A stretch of DNA of 64,000 bases. It comes from Microbulbifer bruguierae (GTDB lineage: Bacteria > Pseudomonadota > Gammaproteobacteria > Pseudomonadales > Cellvibrionaceae). The notes under the pieces are model-generated. The model ran no database searches. It was not told the DNA's origin and worked only from the letters and a program-made list of their open reading frames with translations. A program made the translations under genes and the position numbers. The stretch is from positions 3,004,001 through 3,068,000 of the forward strand of contig NZ_CP118605.1 in assembly GCF_029869925.1 (NCBI RefSeq), read 5' to 3'. Below, one piece after another: positions 17,201 to 25,893 of the stretch. Position 1 is the stretch's first letter, and the number at the start of each line of letters is the position of its first letter.

Positions 17201-20062
17201 ATGCTCAAGACCTGCTGCGGGTCTCTCACGCCCCTGCTGCTGGCGGCACAACTCTGTGTCATGTCGGCGGCCAATGCTGTGGATGGCGTTGCGGAAGCCA
17301 TCGCAGAGGATGTCGTAGAAGGCGTTGTAGAGCGTGCAATGGAAAGCACCGCGAAAACCGCCGAAATAAATACCCCCGATTCAGCAGAGTCCTCTGCTGC
17401 CAACGCGCGCGCCGCGAATACATCTTATCGACTCCGAATCCCATCCCAGCCCCTGGACCAGGCACTGCTGGCCTTTTCCCGTCAGACCGGTCTTGCGGTG
17501 ATGGTGAGTACCCAGCAGAACCACGCCGGGGACAATCAGGGCATCGCGGCACCGGCGCTGGAAGGTGAATTCACTGCGGAAGCAGCCCTGGAGCGATTGC
17601 TGGCGGACACCGACCTGCGCTACCGGCGGGTTGACGGTCAGGGCATCGTGATACTGCCGCCGAGCACCGCGATTACGGCGCCGCCACAGGGTGAAACCCT
17701 CGCCGACCAGCGCCCACTGCTCGAAGAAGTGGAAGTTGTGGCGAGCAAGCGTCGCACCAGTCTGCAGCGCACGCCGATGGCGGTCACAGCTATCAACGGC
17801 GGCACCCTGCGAGAGCGCAATATCGACAGCCTGCAGCAGCTGGCAGCGGAGGTACCCAGTCTGCAAGTGGCCCGCAATGGCGACCACACCGCGTCCATGC
17901 TGTATCTGCGGGGCGTCGGCTCCGACAATCACACCGAGGCCGGCGATTCCGGCGTCGCCACCCATGTGGACGGCATTTTCAGCAGCCGGGTACAGGGGTC
18001 GGCGGTACTGCTGTATGACCTGGATCGGGTGGAAGTGCTGCGGGGCCCCCAGGGCACGCTGTTCGGGCGCAACTCCACCGGCGGCGTTTTGAACTACCAC
18101 ACGGCGCGGCCCGAGTCGGAGTGGTCTTCCCGGATATCGCTGATCGTGGGTGACTATCGACAGCGCAAATTCACGGCGGTGGCCAATGCGCCGGTCACCG
18201 ATAACTGGGCCCTGCGTTGGGCCGGGGTTTCCGAGCGCGCCGACAGTTACGTCGATTACACCGACGGATCCGTTTACGCCAGGCGCAGTGACCGCTACAA
18301 CAACGCAGACCTGTTCAGCCATCGCCTCAGCTCCAGCTGGCAGATCAACGACAGCCTGAACTGGTGGTTGAGTTACGAGCGCTTCGAGGACCGCAGTGCT
18401 GGCAGCCTGCCACTGGTGGATTACTCCACCGCGGTAACCATCGATACCCCCGGGCGCACGCAGCTCGATCAGGATGCCCTGCGCAGCCGCGCCGAACTGC
18501 TGCTGCCCAGTGGAGTGTCACTGACGTATATCGCGGGTTACGGTCTGACCAGCCGCAGCCAGGACTGGGACGAAGACCGCAGCGGCGCAGTCGGCAGTGA
18601 AACCGACCCGGCGATCTACCACCAGAGCAACCGCACCATCTGGTCCAAATACCGCGCCCGCCAGCACGAACTGCAACTGAAAAACAGTGATGAAGAGCGC
18701 CTGCGCTGGCTGCTGGCCTATTTCAGCTTTTCTGAATCCAACGGAATCCGCTTCGATCTGGAGCATCAGGAAGCCGATGGCAGCGGTTGGGGAGGTGCCC
18801 CGGCGCACAGCTTCCAGCAACCAAACCGGGGGTCGCGCCTGGACGCGATATACGGCCAGCTGGATTTTGATATCAGCCCTGACTGGGAACTCAGTGCCGG
18901 CGCCAGGACTGGCCGCGACCAGCGCCACGATCGCGGCGGGCGCAATATCGCCTGCCCGGACCTGATCCGCAGCGACCGCGGGGGCGAGCTCGGGGAGATT
19001 GCGGTCAACCAGGCATCGGCGGCCGAGGGTCAGTGTTTTGTTGCCAATTACAACGATGTGGACCGCACCTGGCACAGCACCACGATAATGGCGCGCGTCA
19101 CCTACCGCCCGGCGGATCAGGCCCTGCTCTACCTGCAGTATGCCGAGGGCTTCAAGCCCGGTATTGTCCAGGACGGTGCCACACTGGGCGGCAGCTATGA
19201 TGGCGCCGATGACCCCGAGTTCCAGGCCGCCCTGCAGGCGCTGATCGCACAAAACAACGCCGGCGCCGCCTATGTCGGGCCGGAGACCAGCACCAATGTA
19301 GAGCTTGGTTTCAAGCTCGGCCTGGTGGATGGCGCGATGACCCTGAATGGCGCGCTTTTCAATACGCGCTACCGCGACCTGCAGGTTTCCGGACTTGCGG
19401 TGGAGGAGGATGGCACCGAGTTGATTCGCAGCATCAACGCCCCTTCCGCGACCATTCGCGGGCTCGAGCTGGAACTCAACTGGGCCACTACCCTGAACGG
19501 CCGTCTGAGTGGTTTCCTGTCCCTGCTGGACGCCCACTACGACCGTTTTCTCGCTGTAGACAATGAGTTCCCCCTGCACGGCCAGACCTGGAACCCCTCC
19601 GCGGACAACACGGATTTTCCCGACCTGGTGGATTTCAGTGGCAACCGCCTGAAACAGGTTCCCGAACTCAGTCTCGGTCTCAACTATCGCCACGAATTGC
19701 CACTTGGCAGCTGGGGCCAGGCTACCGCCAGGGTCGGCCTGCGCTATTCCGGGGACATGTATTTCGATGCCGCCAACCGCGGTCATCGCAGTGGCCAGCT
19801 GCTGGACAACCGCTCTGGTGAGTGGGCAGAAGATCCCGCCGGGCCCGCGCGCAATATCGATCGCCAGCCGGCCTATAGCCTGTGGAGCGCGGGACTCAAG
19901 TTCACACCCTCCGGCGGCAACTGGTGGTTAGACCTCTACGGCGACAACCTCACCAATAACGCCGTCGCCAACGATGTACACGAGGCGGATATCACCGCGC
20001 CTGAGTATTACTACGGCGCGCCGCGCACCTTCGGCCTGCGTGTCGGCGCGCAATTTCAGTAA
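17201..20062 (+). CDS. TonB-dependent receptor with N-terminal STN signalling domain
   Basis: About 953 residues from the ATG at 17201, which starts a signal peptide (LLLAAQLCVMSAANA); a GTG at 17174 is the alternative. Residues about 70-150 form an STN (secretin/TonB short N-terminal) domain (YRLRIPSQPLDQALLAFSRQ). A TonB-box-like LEEVEVVASKR follows, then the plug (VEVLRGPQGTLFGRNSTGGV) and a 22-strand barrel ending LRVGAQFQ. STN receptors pass a ligand signal to a FecR anti-sigma, and sigma and fecR genes follow directly. A long Ala/Glu-rich linker (about 30-70) precedes the STN domain. The ligand is unknown. Confidence 0.88.
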   Translation: MLKTCCGSLTPLLLAAQLCVMSAANAVDGVAEAIAEDVVEGVVERAMESTAKTAEINTPDSAESSAANARAANTSYRLRIPSQPLDQALLAFSRQTGLAVMVSTQQNHAGDNQGIAAPALEGEFTAEAALERLLADTDLRYRRVDGQGIVILPPSTAITAPPQGETLADQRPLLEEVEVVASKRRTSLQRTPMAVTAINGGTLRERNIDSLQQLAAEVPSLQVARNGDHTASMLYLRGVGSDNHTEAGDSGVATHVDGIFSSRVQGSAVLLYDLDRVEVLRGPQGTLFGRNSTGGVLNYHTARPESEWSSRISLIVGDYRQRKFTAVANAPVTDNWALRWAGVSERADSYVDYTDGSVYARRSDRYNNADLFSHRLSSSWQINDSLNWWLSYERFEDRSAGSLPLVDYSTAVTIDTPGRTQLDQDALRSRAELLLPSGVSLTYIAGYGLTSRSQDWDEDRSGAVGSETDPAIYHQSNRTIWSKYRARQHELQLKNSDEERLRWLLAYFSFSESNGIRFDLEHQEADGSGWGGAPAHSFQQPNRGSRLDAIYGQLDFDISPDWELSAGARTGRDQRHDRGGRNIACPDLIRSDRGGELGEIAVNQASAAEGQCFVANYNDVDRTWHSTTIMARVTYRPADQALLYLQYAEGFKPGIVQDGATLGGSYDGADDPEFQAALQALIAQNNAGAAYVGPETSTNVELGFKLGLVDGAMTLNGALFNTRYRDLQVSGLAVEEDGTELIRSINAPSATIRGLELELNWATTLNGRLSGFLSLLDAHYDRFLAVDNEFPLHGQTWNPSADNTDFPDLVDFSGNRLKQVPELSLGLNYRHELPLGSWGQATARVGLRYSGDMYFDAANRGHRSGQLLDNRSGEWAEDPAGPARNIDRQPAYSLWSAGLKFTPSGGNWWLDLYGDNLTNNAVANDVHEADITAPEYYYGAPRTFGLRVGAQFQ

Positions 20063-20197
20063 TCTGCAAATATTTCTCCTGCAGAGGGGACGATTGCGCG
20101 CTCTGGCCCGTTCTATCGACAAGAGAAGTAGATTCCAGCGCCCGTCAGAGGCGCCGCACAAACAAGAAAACTACAAAAACGATGGTGAAGAGAATCC

Positions 20198-20746
20198 ATG
20201 GCGACAGCGTGGGCGAGCCAATTGGCGACCGATAGCGGCAAGGATCTGGATTACTACTACCGCGAATATCAGCAGGAACTGTGCCGGTACGCGGTGAGTA
20301 AATTCGGGTTGTCCTACAGCGAGGCGGAAGACCTGGTGCAGGAAGCATTCGCACGCATGGCGCCGCAGCTGCGCGAGGGTGATATCGAGCATGTGCGGGC
20401 TTTCCTCTACCGCTCAGTGCACAACGCGACCATAGATGCGTTGCGCAAAGGGCAGGTGAGGGAGAGTTATGCACAGACGGTACAGAGTGACCCCGAGCGC
20501 GAGCAGGACAACCTCAGTCCGGAGCGGGTTGCCGTCAGCCGCCAGTTTCTGGGGTTGATCAGTCGCGCCCTGTGGGGCATGCCGAACAAGCGCCGACGAC
20601 TGTTATTAATGAATCGTGTTGAGGGCCTCTCCTACGCGGAGATCGCACGGCGAGAAGGCCTCTCAGCCACTGTAGTGAAAAAGCACGTAGCCAAAGCCCT
20701 GGCGGGTTGCCAGGAAGCGCTGCGCATGCACGATGGAGAACTGTGA
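20198..20746 (+). CDS. ECF sigma factor, FecI type
   Basis: 182 residues. Sigma region 2 is visible as YQQELCRYAVSKFGLSYSEAEDLVQEAFARM and region 4 as RRRLLLMNRVEGLSYAEIARREGLSATVVKKHVAKAL. Its TGA overlaps the ATG of the FecR-like gene (TGATG), the usual arrangement for a sigma/anti-sigma pair. It sits 135 bases after the STN receptor, so the order here is receptor-sigma-antisigma, whereas fec systems are usually fecI-fecR-fecA. It should direct transcription of the receptor gene and its own operon when the receptor is occupied. Confidence 0.9.
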   Translation: MATAWASQLATDSGKDLDYYYREYQQELCRYAVSKFGLSYSEAEDLVQEAFARMAPQLREGDIEHVRAFLYRSVHNATIDALRKGQVRESYAQTVQSDPEREQDNLSPERVAVSRQFLGLISRALWGMPNKRRRLLLMNRVEGLSYAEIARREGLSATVVKKHVAKALAGCQEALRMHDGEL

Positions 20747-21777
20747 TGGCGACTGGTAACAGTCAGCAACGGATTGATATCCGAAAAGTGGAAACGGAAG
20801 CCCTCGAGTGGTTTCTGTTACACAGCGAACGTGAACTGGGCGACAGCGAACAGTTCGCGTTCGACACCTGGATGTCACAACTACACAACCGCGCCAGCTA
20901 TCAGCGGCTGCAGCAGATTGACCGCAGTCTCGCTGCCATCGCGGCAACGGAAGAAGGTGCGCGCCTGCGTCAGCGCAGTGGCTTTGCGGGTGTGTGGGCT
21001 ACCCTGAACAACTATTTCGGCATTGCGCCGATCTCCGGTTTCGCGTTTGCCTGTACCCTGATGCTCGCCGTCGGTGTTGCCTACCTGGCCCCATGGCACG
21101 GTGAACCCGCCCCCCGGTCCTATGCCTCTGAGTTGGCGCAGGTGCGCACGGTTATTCTTGAGGATGGCAGCCAGGTCACCCTCGGTGGAGACTCTGCCAT
21201 TGAGACCGATTTCAGCGGCGAGCGGCGCCACGTGAAACTGCTGCGCGGACAGGCGTTCTTCGCTGTCGCCAAAGATGCATCGCGGCCCTTTCTGGTCAAC
21301 GCGCAGGGTACGGAAATTCGCGTGGTGGGCACGCGCTTTGACGTCAACGCAGGCAGCCGCCTCAACCCTGAAGTGAAAGTGACGGTAGAAGAAGGGATCG
21401 TCGATGTTGCCCGCAGTCCGGTGCAGCCTGAAGACACTGCCCCGAAAGTACGCCTGACCGCCGGGCAGCAGGTCAGAGTCGACGCGCGCCAGCTGAGCCG
21501 CATCAGTACCGTCGAAAATACCGAAGTCGCAAGCTGGCGCCAGGGCAAGTTCAGTTACCGCGACGCGCCTTTGTCGGAAGTCGTGGCCGATGCCAATCGC
21601 TACCGCAAAGACCGCATCATCATCGGCACCCGCGAGCTGGAAAAACTGCGGGTAACCACTGCATTTACCGCGGACCAGGCGGACACCCTGGTAGCCATGC
21701 TGGAACAGTCACTGCCGGTGCGGGTGTTCAAGGAACCGGACGGGCGGGTGGTGATCTGGCCGGGGACGGTTGAGTAG
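20746..21777 (+). CDS. FecR-family anti-sigma factor/signal transducer
   Basis: 343 residues. The N-terminal cytoplasmic part (ALEWFLLHSERELGDSEQFAFDTWM, about 15-45) is the DUF4880/anti-sigma region. One membrane helix (GFAFACTLMLAVGVAYLAPW) follows near residue 100-120. The periplasmic FecR domain (VILEDGSQVTLGGDSAIETDF, LLRGQAFFAVAKDASRPFLV) comes next, then a C-terminal STN-like fold (FSYRDAPLSEVVADANRY). It relays receptor occupancy across the inner membrane to the adjacent sigma factor. A strong terminator follows 26 bases later. Confidence 0.9.
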   Translation: MATGNSQQRIDIRKVETEALEWFLLHSERELGDSEQFAFDTWMSQLHNRASYQRLQQIDRSLAAIAATEEGARLRQRSGFAGVWATLNNYFGIAPISGFAFACTLMLAVGVAYLAPWHGEPAPRSYASELAQVRTVILEDGSQVTLGGDSAIETDFSGERRHVKLLRGQAFFAVAKDASRPFLVNAQGTEIRVVGTRFDVNAGSRLNPEVKVTVEEGIVDVARSPVQPEDTAPKVRLTAGQQVRVDARQLSRISTVENTEVASWRQGKFSYRDAPLSEVVADANRYRKDRIIIGTRELEKLRVTTAFTADQADTLVAMLEQSLPVRVFKEPDGRVVIWPGTVE

Positions 21778-21803
21778 TAAATTCACGGACAAGTACTGAT
21801 AAA

Positions 21804-21832
21804 TAAAAACCCGGAAATTCCGGGTTTTTTAT
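21804..21832 (+). terminator. Intrinsic terminator after fecR-like gene
   Basis: Stem AACCCGG / CCGGGTT around an AAATT loop, followed by a T-run (TTTTTTATTTATT). A-rich bases on the other side mean it could also act on the minus strand, for example for the S9 peptidase gene that ends at 21987. Confidence 0.85.
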
Positions 21833-21986
21833 TTATTATTTCAGTTGAAAAAATATCAGCTCATCAATTGCCGCCTCAGCCTGCCGTAATCAGTCAGGCG
21901 AATCTTCTCTGTCCTGACCGGTGTTCAAGCCGCCGGATTCAAAACGGCAGCGGCCCACTACATTTTGAAATGGGCGAAAGGACGTT

Positions 21987-24119
21987 TTATTCCTCAGTCT
22001 CAGCTTCAACCTCAGATGCTTCCTGCACCAGTGCGTCGGAAAGGCCGGCGATCAGGTTTTGCCCGTTCAACACCTGCAGGCTGGAATTCGCAAAGGCATC
22101 ACCGAACGGCTCCACTTCCCCACCCAGGCAGTCCGCGAGGAAGGATTCGGTAATAGCGTAAAAGGACAGGCGGTTTTCCGGGCGGGTGAAGCCGTGCCCC
22201 TCATCCGGGTAATTCACATAGGTCACGGGAAGTTTTTTTGCCTCCATCGCCGCCACGATCTGATCCGACTCGGCTTTGATTACACGGGGATCGTTTTCGC
22301 CCTGGCCAATCAGCAGCGGCACCTTGATTTGATTGACCTTGGAAATCGCTGAACGCGCGATCATTTCTTCCCGTTGCGCTGGGTCGGAGGGGTTGCCGAC
22401 AAATTTGTACCAGGTACCCGCAAGCCAGGGCTTCCAGTAATCGGGGAAGGACTCAATCAGGGTGGCAAGATTGGATGGGCCAACAATATCGACCCCACAA
22501 GCAAAGGTGTCGGGTGTGTGGCTTACGCCAATCAGGGTCGCATAACCGCCGTAAGAACCGCCCATGATGGCGACTTTGTTTTTATCTGCGATGCCCTGTT
22601 CCACGGTCCATTCGACCGCGTCGAGAAGATCCCGATGCATCAGGCCGGCGAACTCACCAATGGCTGCATTGGTGAAGGATTTACCAAAGCCGGATGAACC
22701 GCGGTAATTTACCGAAAGCACGGCATAGCCGCGATCAGACAGCCACTGGTGCCAGGAATTATAGCCGTATTCGTCGCGCGCCCAGGGTCCTCCATGTACC
22801 GTCAGCGCCAGCGGAACGGGCTGCTCGGGGATGCCGTCCATATCGCTGTCGCTGCCTGCCGGCAGGGTGAGATAACTGACAAGTTGCAGTCCGTCGCCCG
22901 CTTCAATTTCCAGCGCCTGCATGGGCTGTAATGGGCGGGTGGCGAGCGCCGGCTGGGTATTGAACAGAAGTCGCGCTTCACCTTTTTCACTGTCAAATAC
23001 AAAGTAGCTGCCGGGTGTCTGCGGGTCATCGGCATAGACCACCCACTGTTTTCCGTCCGCCGTACTGCTCAAAATTTGCAGGCTGCCGCTAATCGCGGTG
23101 GACAGATCTCCGATTTGTTCCGACCCTGTGGTGCCGAGGCCGTACCATTCTGTTTTCAGGTAATTCACAGAGTAGGCTATCGGTGCGTGAGTTATTGGGT
23201 GTTGGAAGACCTTGTCGATACTGGCTTTATCCGACTCTGCGAGAACGGAGGTATCTCCAGTTTCGGTATCCAGTTTTACCAGCGCCGCCTTGTCGCGTCC
23301 GCTACTGTCCGTCAGATAAACGTGGCGATTATCTCCGTCAAAACCGATAACGTTGGAGTCCATCATGTTCTCGGAAGCAATAGTGAAAACCACATCACCA
23401 GCGTTATCTCCATGGACAGAAACCAATTCCAGGCCGCCGTCAGCCAGGTTGCGATAGCCGAGACGTGGCACCAGATTGTTATCGAGCAGCCAGTCTCCGT
23501 AACCGGGGTTTTCCATGACCAGCGTTTGCTTGCCACTGTCGAGGTCAATTTCGTAGATATCAAACAATTCGGTATTGCGGACGTTCAGGCCGACGGTGAC
23601 GACCTCCGGGCGCTGGTAACTGAGACCCAGAATCTGGGCTTTGAAGTCATCGCCCATGGGGGTCAGGTCGACCACCTCTTCGCTCTCCAGTGCGACTTTG
23701 TAAAGGTGGTCATTTTCGTTGCCACCCTTGTCTTGCAGATAAACAAGTGACTTGCTGTCGGGGGCCCAGAAATATAGATGGACGCCCCGACCAGAGTCGG
23801 AGGTGATTGCGCGGGCGTTTTCGGGGGCATCCGCGGGAGCCACCCAGATATTCATCACTCCATCTACCGCTGCAACCCAGCTAATGCTTTTTCCATCGGG
23901 GCTGATGCGACCACGAAACTTTTCCGGATTGCCGAATAGTTCAGTGCGGGGAATCAGCTCGTTTTCTGTGTCTGTCGTTTCCGTACCCTCTGCGACCAAT
24001 TCTTGCTGATTCATCGCAGTGGACTGCTGCATCTCAACCTGCTCGGCTTTGTCTTCTCGCTGACAGCCAGCAACAGAACCGAGTAACAATACCACCACCA
24101 GCCAATTTGCCTTGCGCAT
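21987..24119 (-). CDS. S9 family prolyl oligopeptidase-like lipoprotein
   Basis: 710 residues with a lipobox (LLLGSVAGC, Cys19) and a Gln/Glu-rich tether. The N-terminal two-thirds show beta-propeller repeats (GRISPDGKSISWVAAVDG, YFWAPDSKSLVYLQD). The C-terminal alpha/beta-hydrolase domain holds GGSYGG (nucleophile Ser near 522), GQGENDPRV (Asp) and DEGHGF (His). This is the complete triad of DPP-IV/oligopeptidase-like S9C enzymes. Predicted to cleave peptides at the periplasmic or cell-surface side. A longer acidic tail (EVEAETEE) is unusual. It stands alone, with a separate transcript from its neighbours. Confidence 0.92.
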   Translation of the reverse strand: MRKANWLVVVLLLGSVAGCQREDKAEQVEMQQSTAMNQQELVAEGTETTDTENELIPRTELFGNPEKFRGRISPDGKSISWVAAVDGVMNIWVAPADAPENARAITSDSGRGVHLYFWAPDSKSLVYLQDKGGNENDHLYKVALESEEVVDLTPMGDDFKAQILGLSYQRPEVVTVGLNVRNTELFDIYEIDLDSGKQTLVMENPGYGDWLLDNNLVPRLGYRNLADGGLELVSVHGDNAGDVVFTIASENMMDSNVIGFDGDNRHVYLTDSSGRDKAALVKLDTETGDTSVLAESDKASIDKVFQHPITHAPIAYSVNYLKTEWYGLGTTGSEQIGDLSTAISGSLQILSSTADGKQWVVYADDPQTPGSYFVFDSEKGEARLLFNTQPALATRPLQPMQALEIEAGDGLQLVSYLTLPAGSDSDMDGIPEQPVPLALTVHGGPWARDEYGYNSWHQWLSDRGYAVLSVNYRGSSGFGKSFTNAAIGEFAGLMHRDLLDAVEWTVEQGIADKNKVAIMGGSYGGYATLIGVSHTPDTFACGVDIVGPSNLATLIESFPDYWKPWLAGTWYKFVGNPSDPAQREEMIARSAISKVNQIKVPLLIGQGENDPRVIKAESDQIVAAMEAKKLPVTYVNYPDEGHGFTRPENRLSFYAITESFLADCLGGEVEPFGDAFANSSLQVLNGQNLIAGLSDALVQEASEVEAETEE

Positions 24120-24438
24120 GGCCTGCTCCTTTGTGTGTTTATTGGGTACTGCTTTTTGGAGAACCGGTAATCATCCATCGGCCCGGTTCCGAACGGGTTA
24201 AGTTAGCACCGGGAACACTAGGCTAGCTAGGGCCGGGTAGGCTGACGTTCGGCGATATCTAGCTTTCTGGCGAAATGGAGGTGGAAATTTGCGTCGGAAG
24301 CTGTGATTTCAGTCGGAATAAAATTTATATCGTTGTTATCGTGGCAAACCAGAGAGCGGCGTGTGTCGGGGTTATCACAGTGAAAAACTGCTGTGTAGAC
24401 AGGCGGGCGGTGGAAGGCTGGAGATTGCAGGCAATAAA
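24120..24438. other. Intergenic stretch without a recognisable gene
   Basis: About 320 bases upstream of the S9 peptidase gene and downstream of the charged-protein gene's terminator. I see no ORF with a ribosome site and no strong hairpin. It probably holds the peptidase promoter on the minus strand. Confidence 0.5.
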
Positions 24439-24466
24439 AAATAGCCCGGAATTTCCCGGGCTATTT
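24439..24466 (-). terminator. Intrinsic terminator of the charged exported protein gene
   Basis: Stem of 11 bp (AAATAGCCCGG / CCGGGCTATTT) with a 6-base loop. Reading the minus strand it is followed by TTTTTTATT. It lies 24 bases beyond the stop of the gene at 24491-24946. Confidence 0.88.
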
Positions 24467-24490
24467 CTTTGTGGCAATGAGATGGAGAGA

Positions 24491-24946
24491 TCAGCCCTTC
24501 CAGAACTGCCACCATTTCTTACTGTGTTCTTCGCGCGAAGCCTGTCCCTGTTCAGAGCCCTTGCCCAGCTCTTTACGCTCCTGCTCTAACTTCTTGTCTT
24601 GCTGCTTTTCCAGCCCTTTTGGCTTCTCTTCGGGCAGCTTGTCTTCTGGTATTTTTCCGTCGGGCTTACGTGCCATCTTGTCCATCTTCTTGCCGTCATG
24701 CTGCCCGTCGGCGTGTTCGCGCTTGGCTTTCTTTTCCGCAAACGCGCGCTTTTCTTCCTCGCTCAGTCGATAGGGCTCAGCTTTTGCCTCAACCTTTTTA
24801 TCGCCACCGTGGGGCTGTTTCTTGTCGTGATGAACTTCCATCTGCTCGTGTTCGTGCTTTTTCTTCTCAGGCGCTGCCGGGCTGTCGGCAAGGGCAGGTA
24901 CAGCAACGGCGATGGCGGTGATTGCGGCGAAAAGGGTTTTGTTCAT
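24491..24946 (-). CDS. Highly charged exported protein (Lys/Glu/His-rich)
   Basis: 151 residues with a signal peptide (to about 21, ALADS). The mature protein is almost entirely charged: a His-rich patch (KKKHEHEQMEVHHDKKQPHGG, about 29-48), then Lys/Glu repeats predicted as helix or disordered, ending with aromatic KKWWQFWKG. The composition suggests a periplasmic metal-binding or buffering protein, or one that binds the envelope through its Trp-rich tail. I do not recognise a family. Monocistronic, with its own terminator. Confidence 0.65.
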   Translation of the reverse strand: MNKTLFAAITAIAVAVPALADSPAAPEKKKHEHEQMEVHHDKKQPHGGDKKVEAKAEPYRLSEEEKRAFAEKKAKREHADGQHDGKKMDKMARKPDGKIPEDKLPEEKPKGLEKQQDKKLEQERKELGKGSEQGQASREEHSKKWWQFWKG

Positions 24947-25137
24947 GTGAGCTCCTGGAGCTTGGGAGTAGATGGTGGGGATATTGCCTTGTTCAGGCTG
25001 AAATGTTTCTTAACTTCATCACGATATATACAACGGTTTGTTGAAATTGGCGTGGGTTGTAGAGATGGGAAACAATCAGAATAGGCTTTGGGAAGCAGCG
25101 CTTTACCCTTCGGGTGTTTTCGGAAGGCACAAAAAAG

Positions 25138-25412
25138 CATATGGCCCCAGAGGTGGAAGAGTCGTAATAGCCTAAGGGCTATTACGACCCGGCGGGCGTC
25201 GCGCTGAAGCGCTCGTTGCAAATCGCTGGCGCGATTAGTGGAACCACATCGGGCGGTGGTAGTGTCTCGAGTGCGTCCATGCACTTGGCCCTTCGGGTGC
25301 CTTCGGCAGCCAAAAACGCTCCGGCGTTTTGTCAACCAGTCCTCGGCACCATACAAAAGCCGCACCCTTTCGTGAGCGGCTTTTGTATGGTGTCCAGAGG
25401 CGGAATCGGAAC
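25138..25412. repeat. tRNA-Phe-derived multi-hairpin module A (left copy)
   Basis: This stretch starts with a degenerate tRNA-Phe 3' end (25140-25164). A perfect 12-bp hairpin with TAAG loop follows (25161-25188), then a segment nearly identical to 32189-32232 (CTCGTTGCAAATCGCTGGCG, hairpin with TGGC loop), and two more hairpins. It ends with a good copy of the last 20-odd bases of tRNA-Phe (25386-25410, minus sense). The same series recurs at 32119-32330. The tRNA parts lack a 5' half, so no functional tRNA is encoded here. Confidence 0.8.
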
Positions 25413-25579
25413 ATTTTCTGGCCCTCCTTTCATGTCTACAGGTCAGATGGTTGATATCAGTGGTAACCGTCAAATAGCGAAATCTTTAAATTGCAAGTGA
25501 GCTTTTTCATCTCCTAGGAGGGATGACGAATATTGCGCATTAATTATCCCTTTTACTCAAAGACGCCGCTCTCGAAAAA

Positions 25580-25726
25580 ATGCCGGAGGCTGAAGCCACC
25601 ACGCGCGTGTCTAATCACGAGATCGCCAATACCCTGTTTGCCCTCGTACTAAATGATGAAACATGCCCCGGGGCTAAAGCCCCCGAGGCTTTTTGGCGAT
25701 ACAAGCAGGCCTACTCGGCGAGTTGA
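25580..25726 (+). CDS. Possible small ORF or gene remnant (48 aa)
   Basis: An open frame from ATG 25580 to TGA 25724-25726. The product (NHEIANTLFALVLNDETCPG near the middle, ending WRYKQAYSAS) has a natural-looking composition but no recognised family and no good ribosome site. A GC-rich hairpin falls inside its 3' half. It lies between the module A repeats and the six-gene operon, so it could be a decayed piece of an inserted element. Weak call. Confidence 0.25.
   Translation: MPEAEATTRVSNHEIANTLFALVLNDETCPGAKAPEAFWRYKQAYSAS
25665..25695 (+). terminator. Possible terminator upstream of the island operon
   Basis: GC-rich stem (GCCCCGGGGC / GCCCCCGAGGC, one bulge and one wobble pair) with TAAA loop, followed by TTTTT. 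It could isolate the six-gene operon from upstream transcription. It overlaps the possible small ORF at 25580-25726, so both calls cannot be equally right. Confidence 0.45.
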
Positions 25727-25806
25727 GCGAAACAACAACCTGCTTCGGTAAAAGTCCGCACAGGTGGGGTGCCGGAATTTAGATGTGATGGGAGGCTCGG
25801 TTGCAT

Positions 25807-25871
25807 TGAGACTTGGGTCTCAGTATTATCGCTAAATTCATTTAATGACATTTGTCTAATCTAATTTGACA
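25807..25871 (+). promoter_or_regulatory. Candidate operator region of the six-gene operon
   Basis: A palindrome TGAGAC-TTGG-GTCTCA lies at 25807-25822. Two direct copies of TGACATTT start at 25846 and 25867, exactly 21 bp (two helical turns) apart. All are within 90 bases upstream of the first gene, in AT-rich DNA. The pattern fits regulator binding sites, but no confident -35/-10 pair was identified. Confidence 0.4.
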
Positions 25872-25893
25872 TTTCCTCACCAAAGGAAAGGTG

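Noticed and set aside
18518..19786. Minus-strand 422-codon frame inside the STN receptor gene
   Set aside because: Antisense shadow of a well-supported TonB receptor; composition is not natural for a protein.
25386..25412. A second tRNA-Phe gene
   Set aside because: Only the 3' part is present; no acceptor partner, D-arm or anticodon stem can be drawn.
24943..25473. Minus-strand 176-codon frame across the left repeat module
   Set aside because: It runs through hairpins and tRNA remnants, has no ribosome site and is Arg/His-rich as expected for translated repeat DNA.
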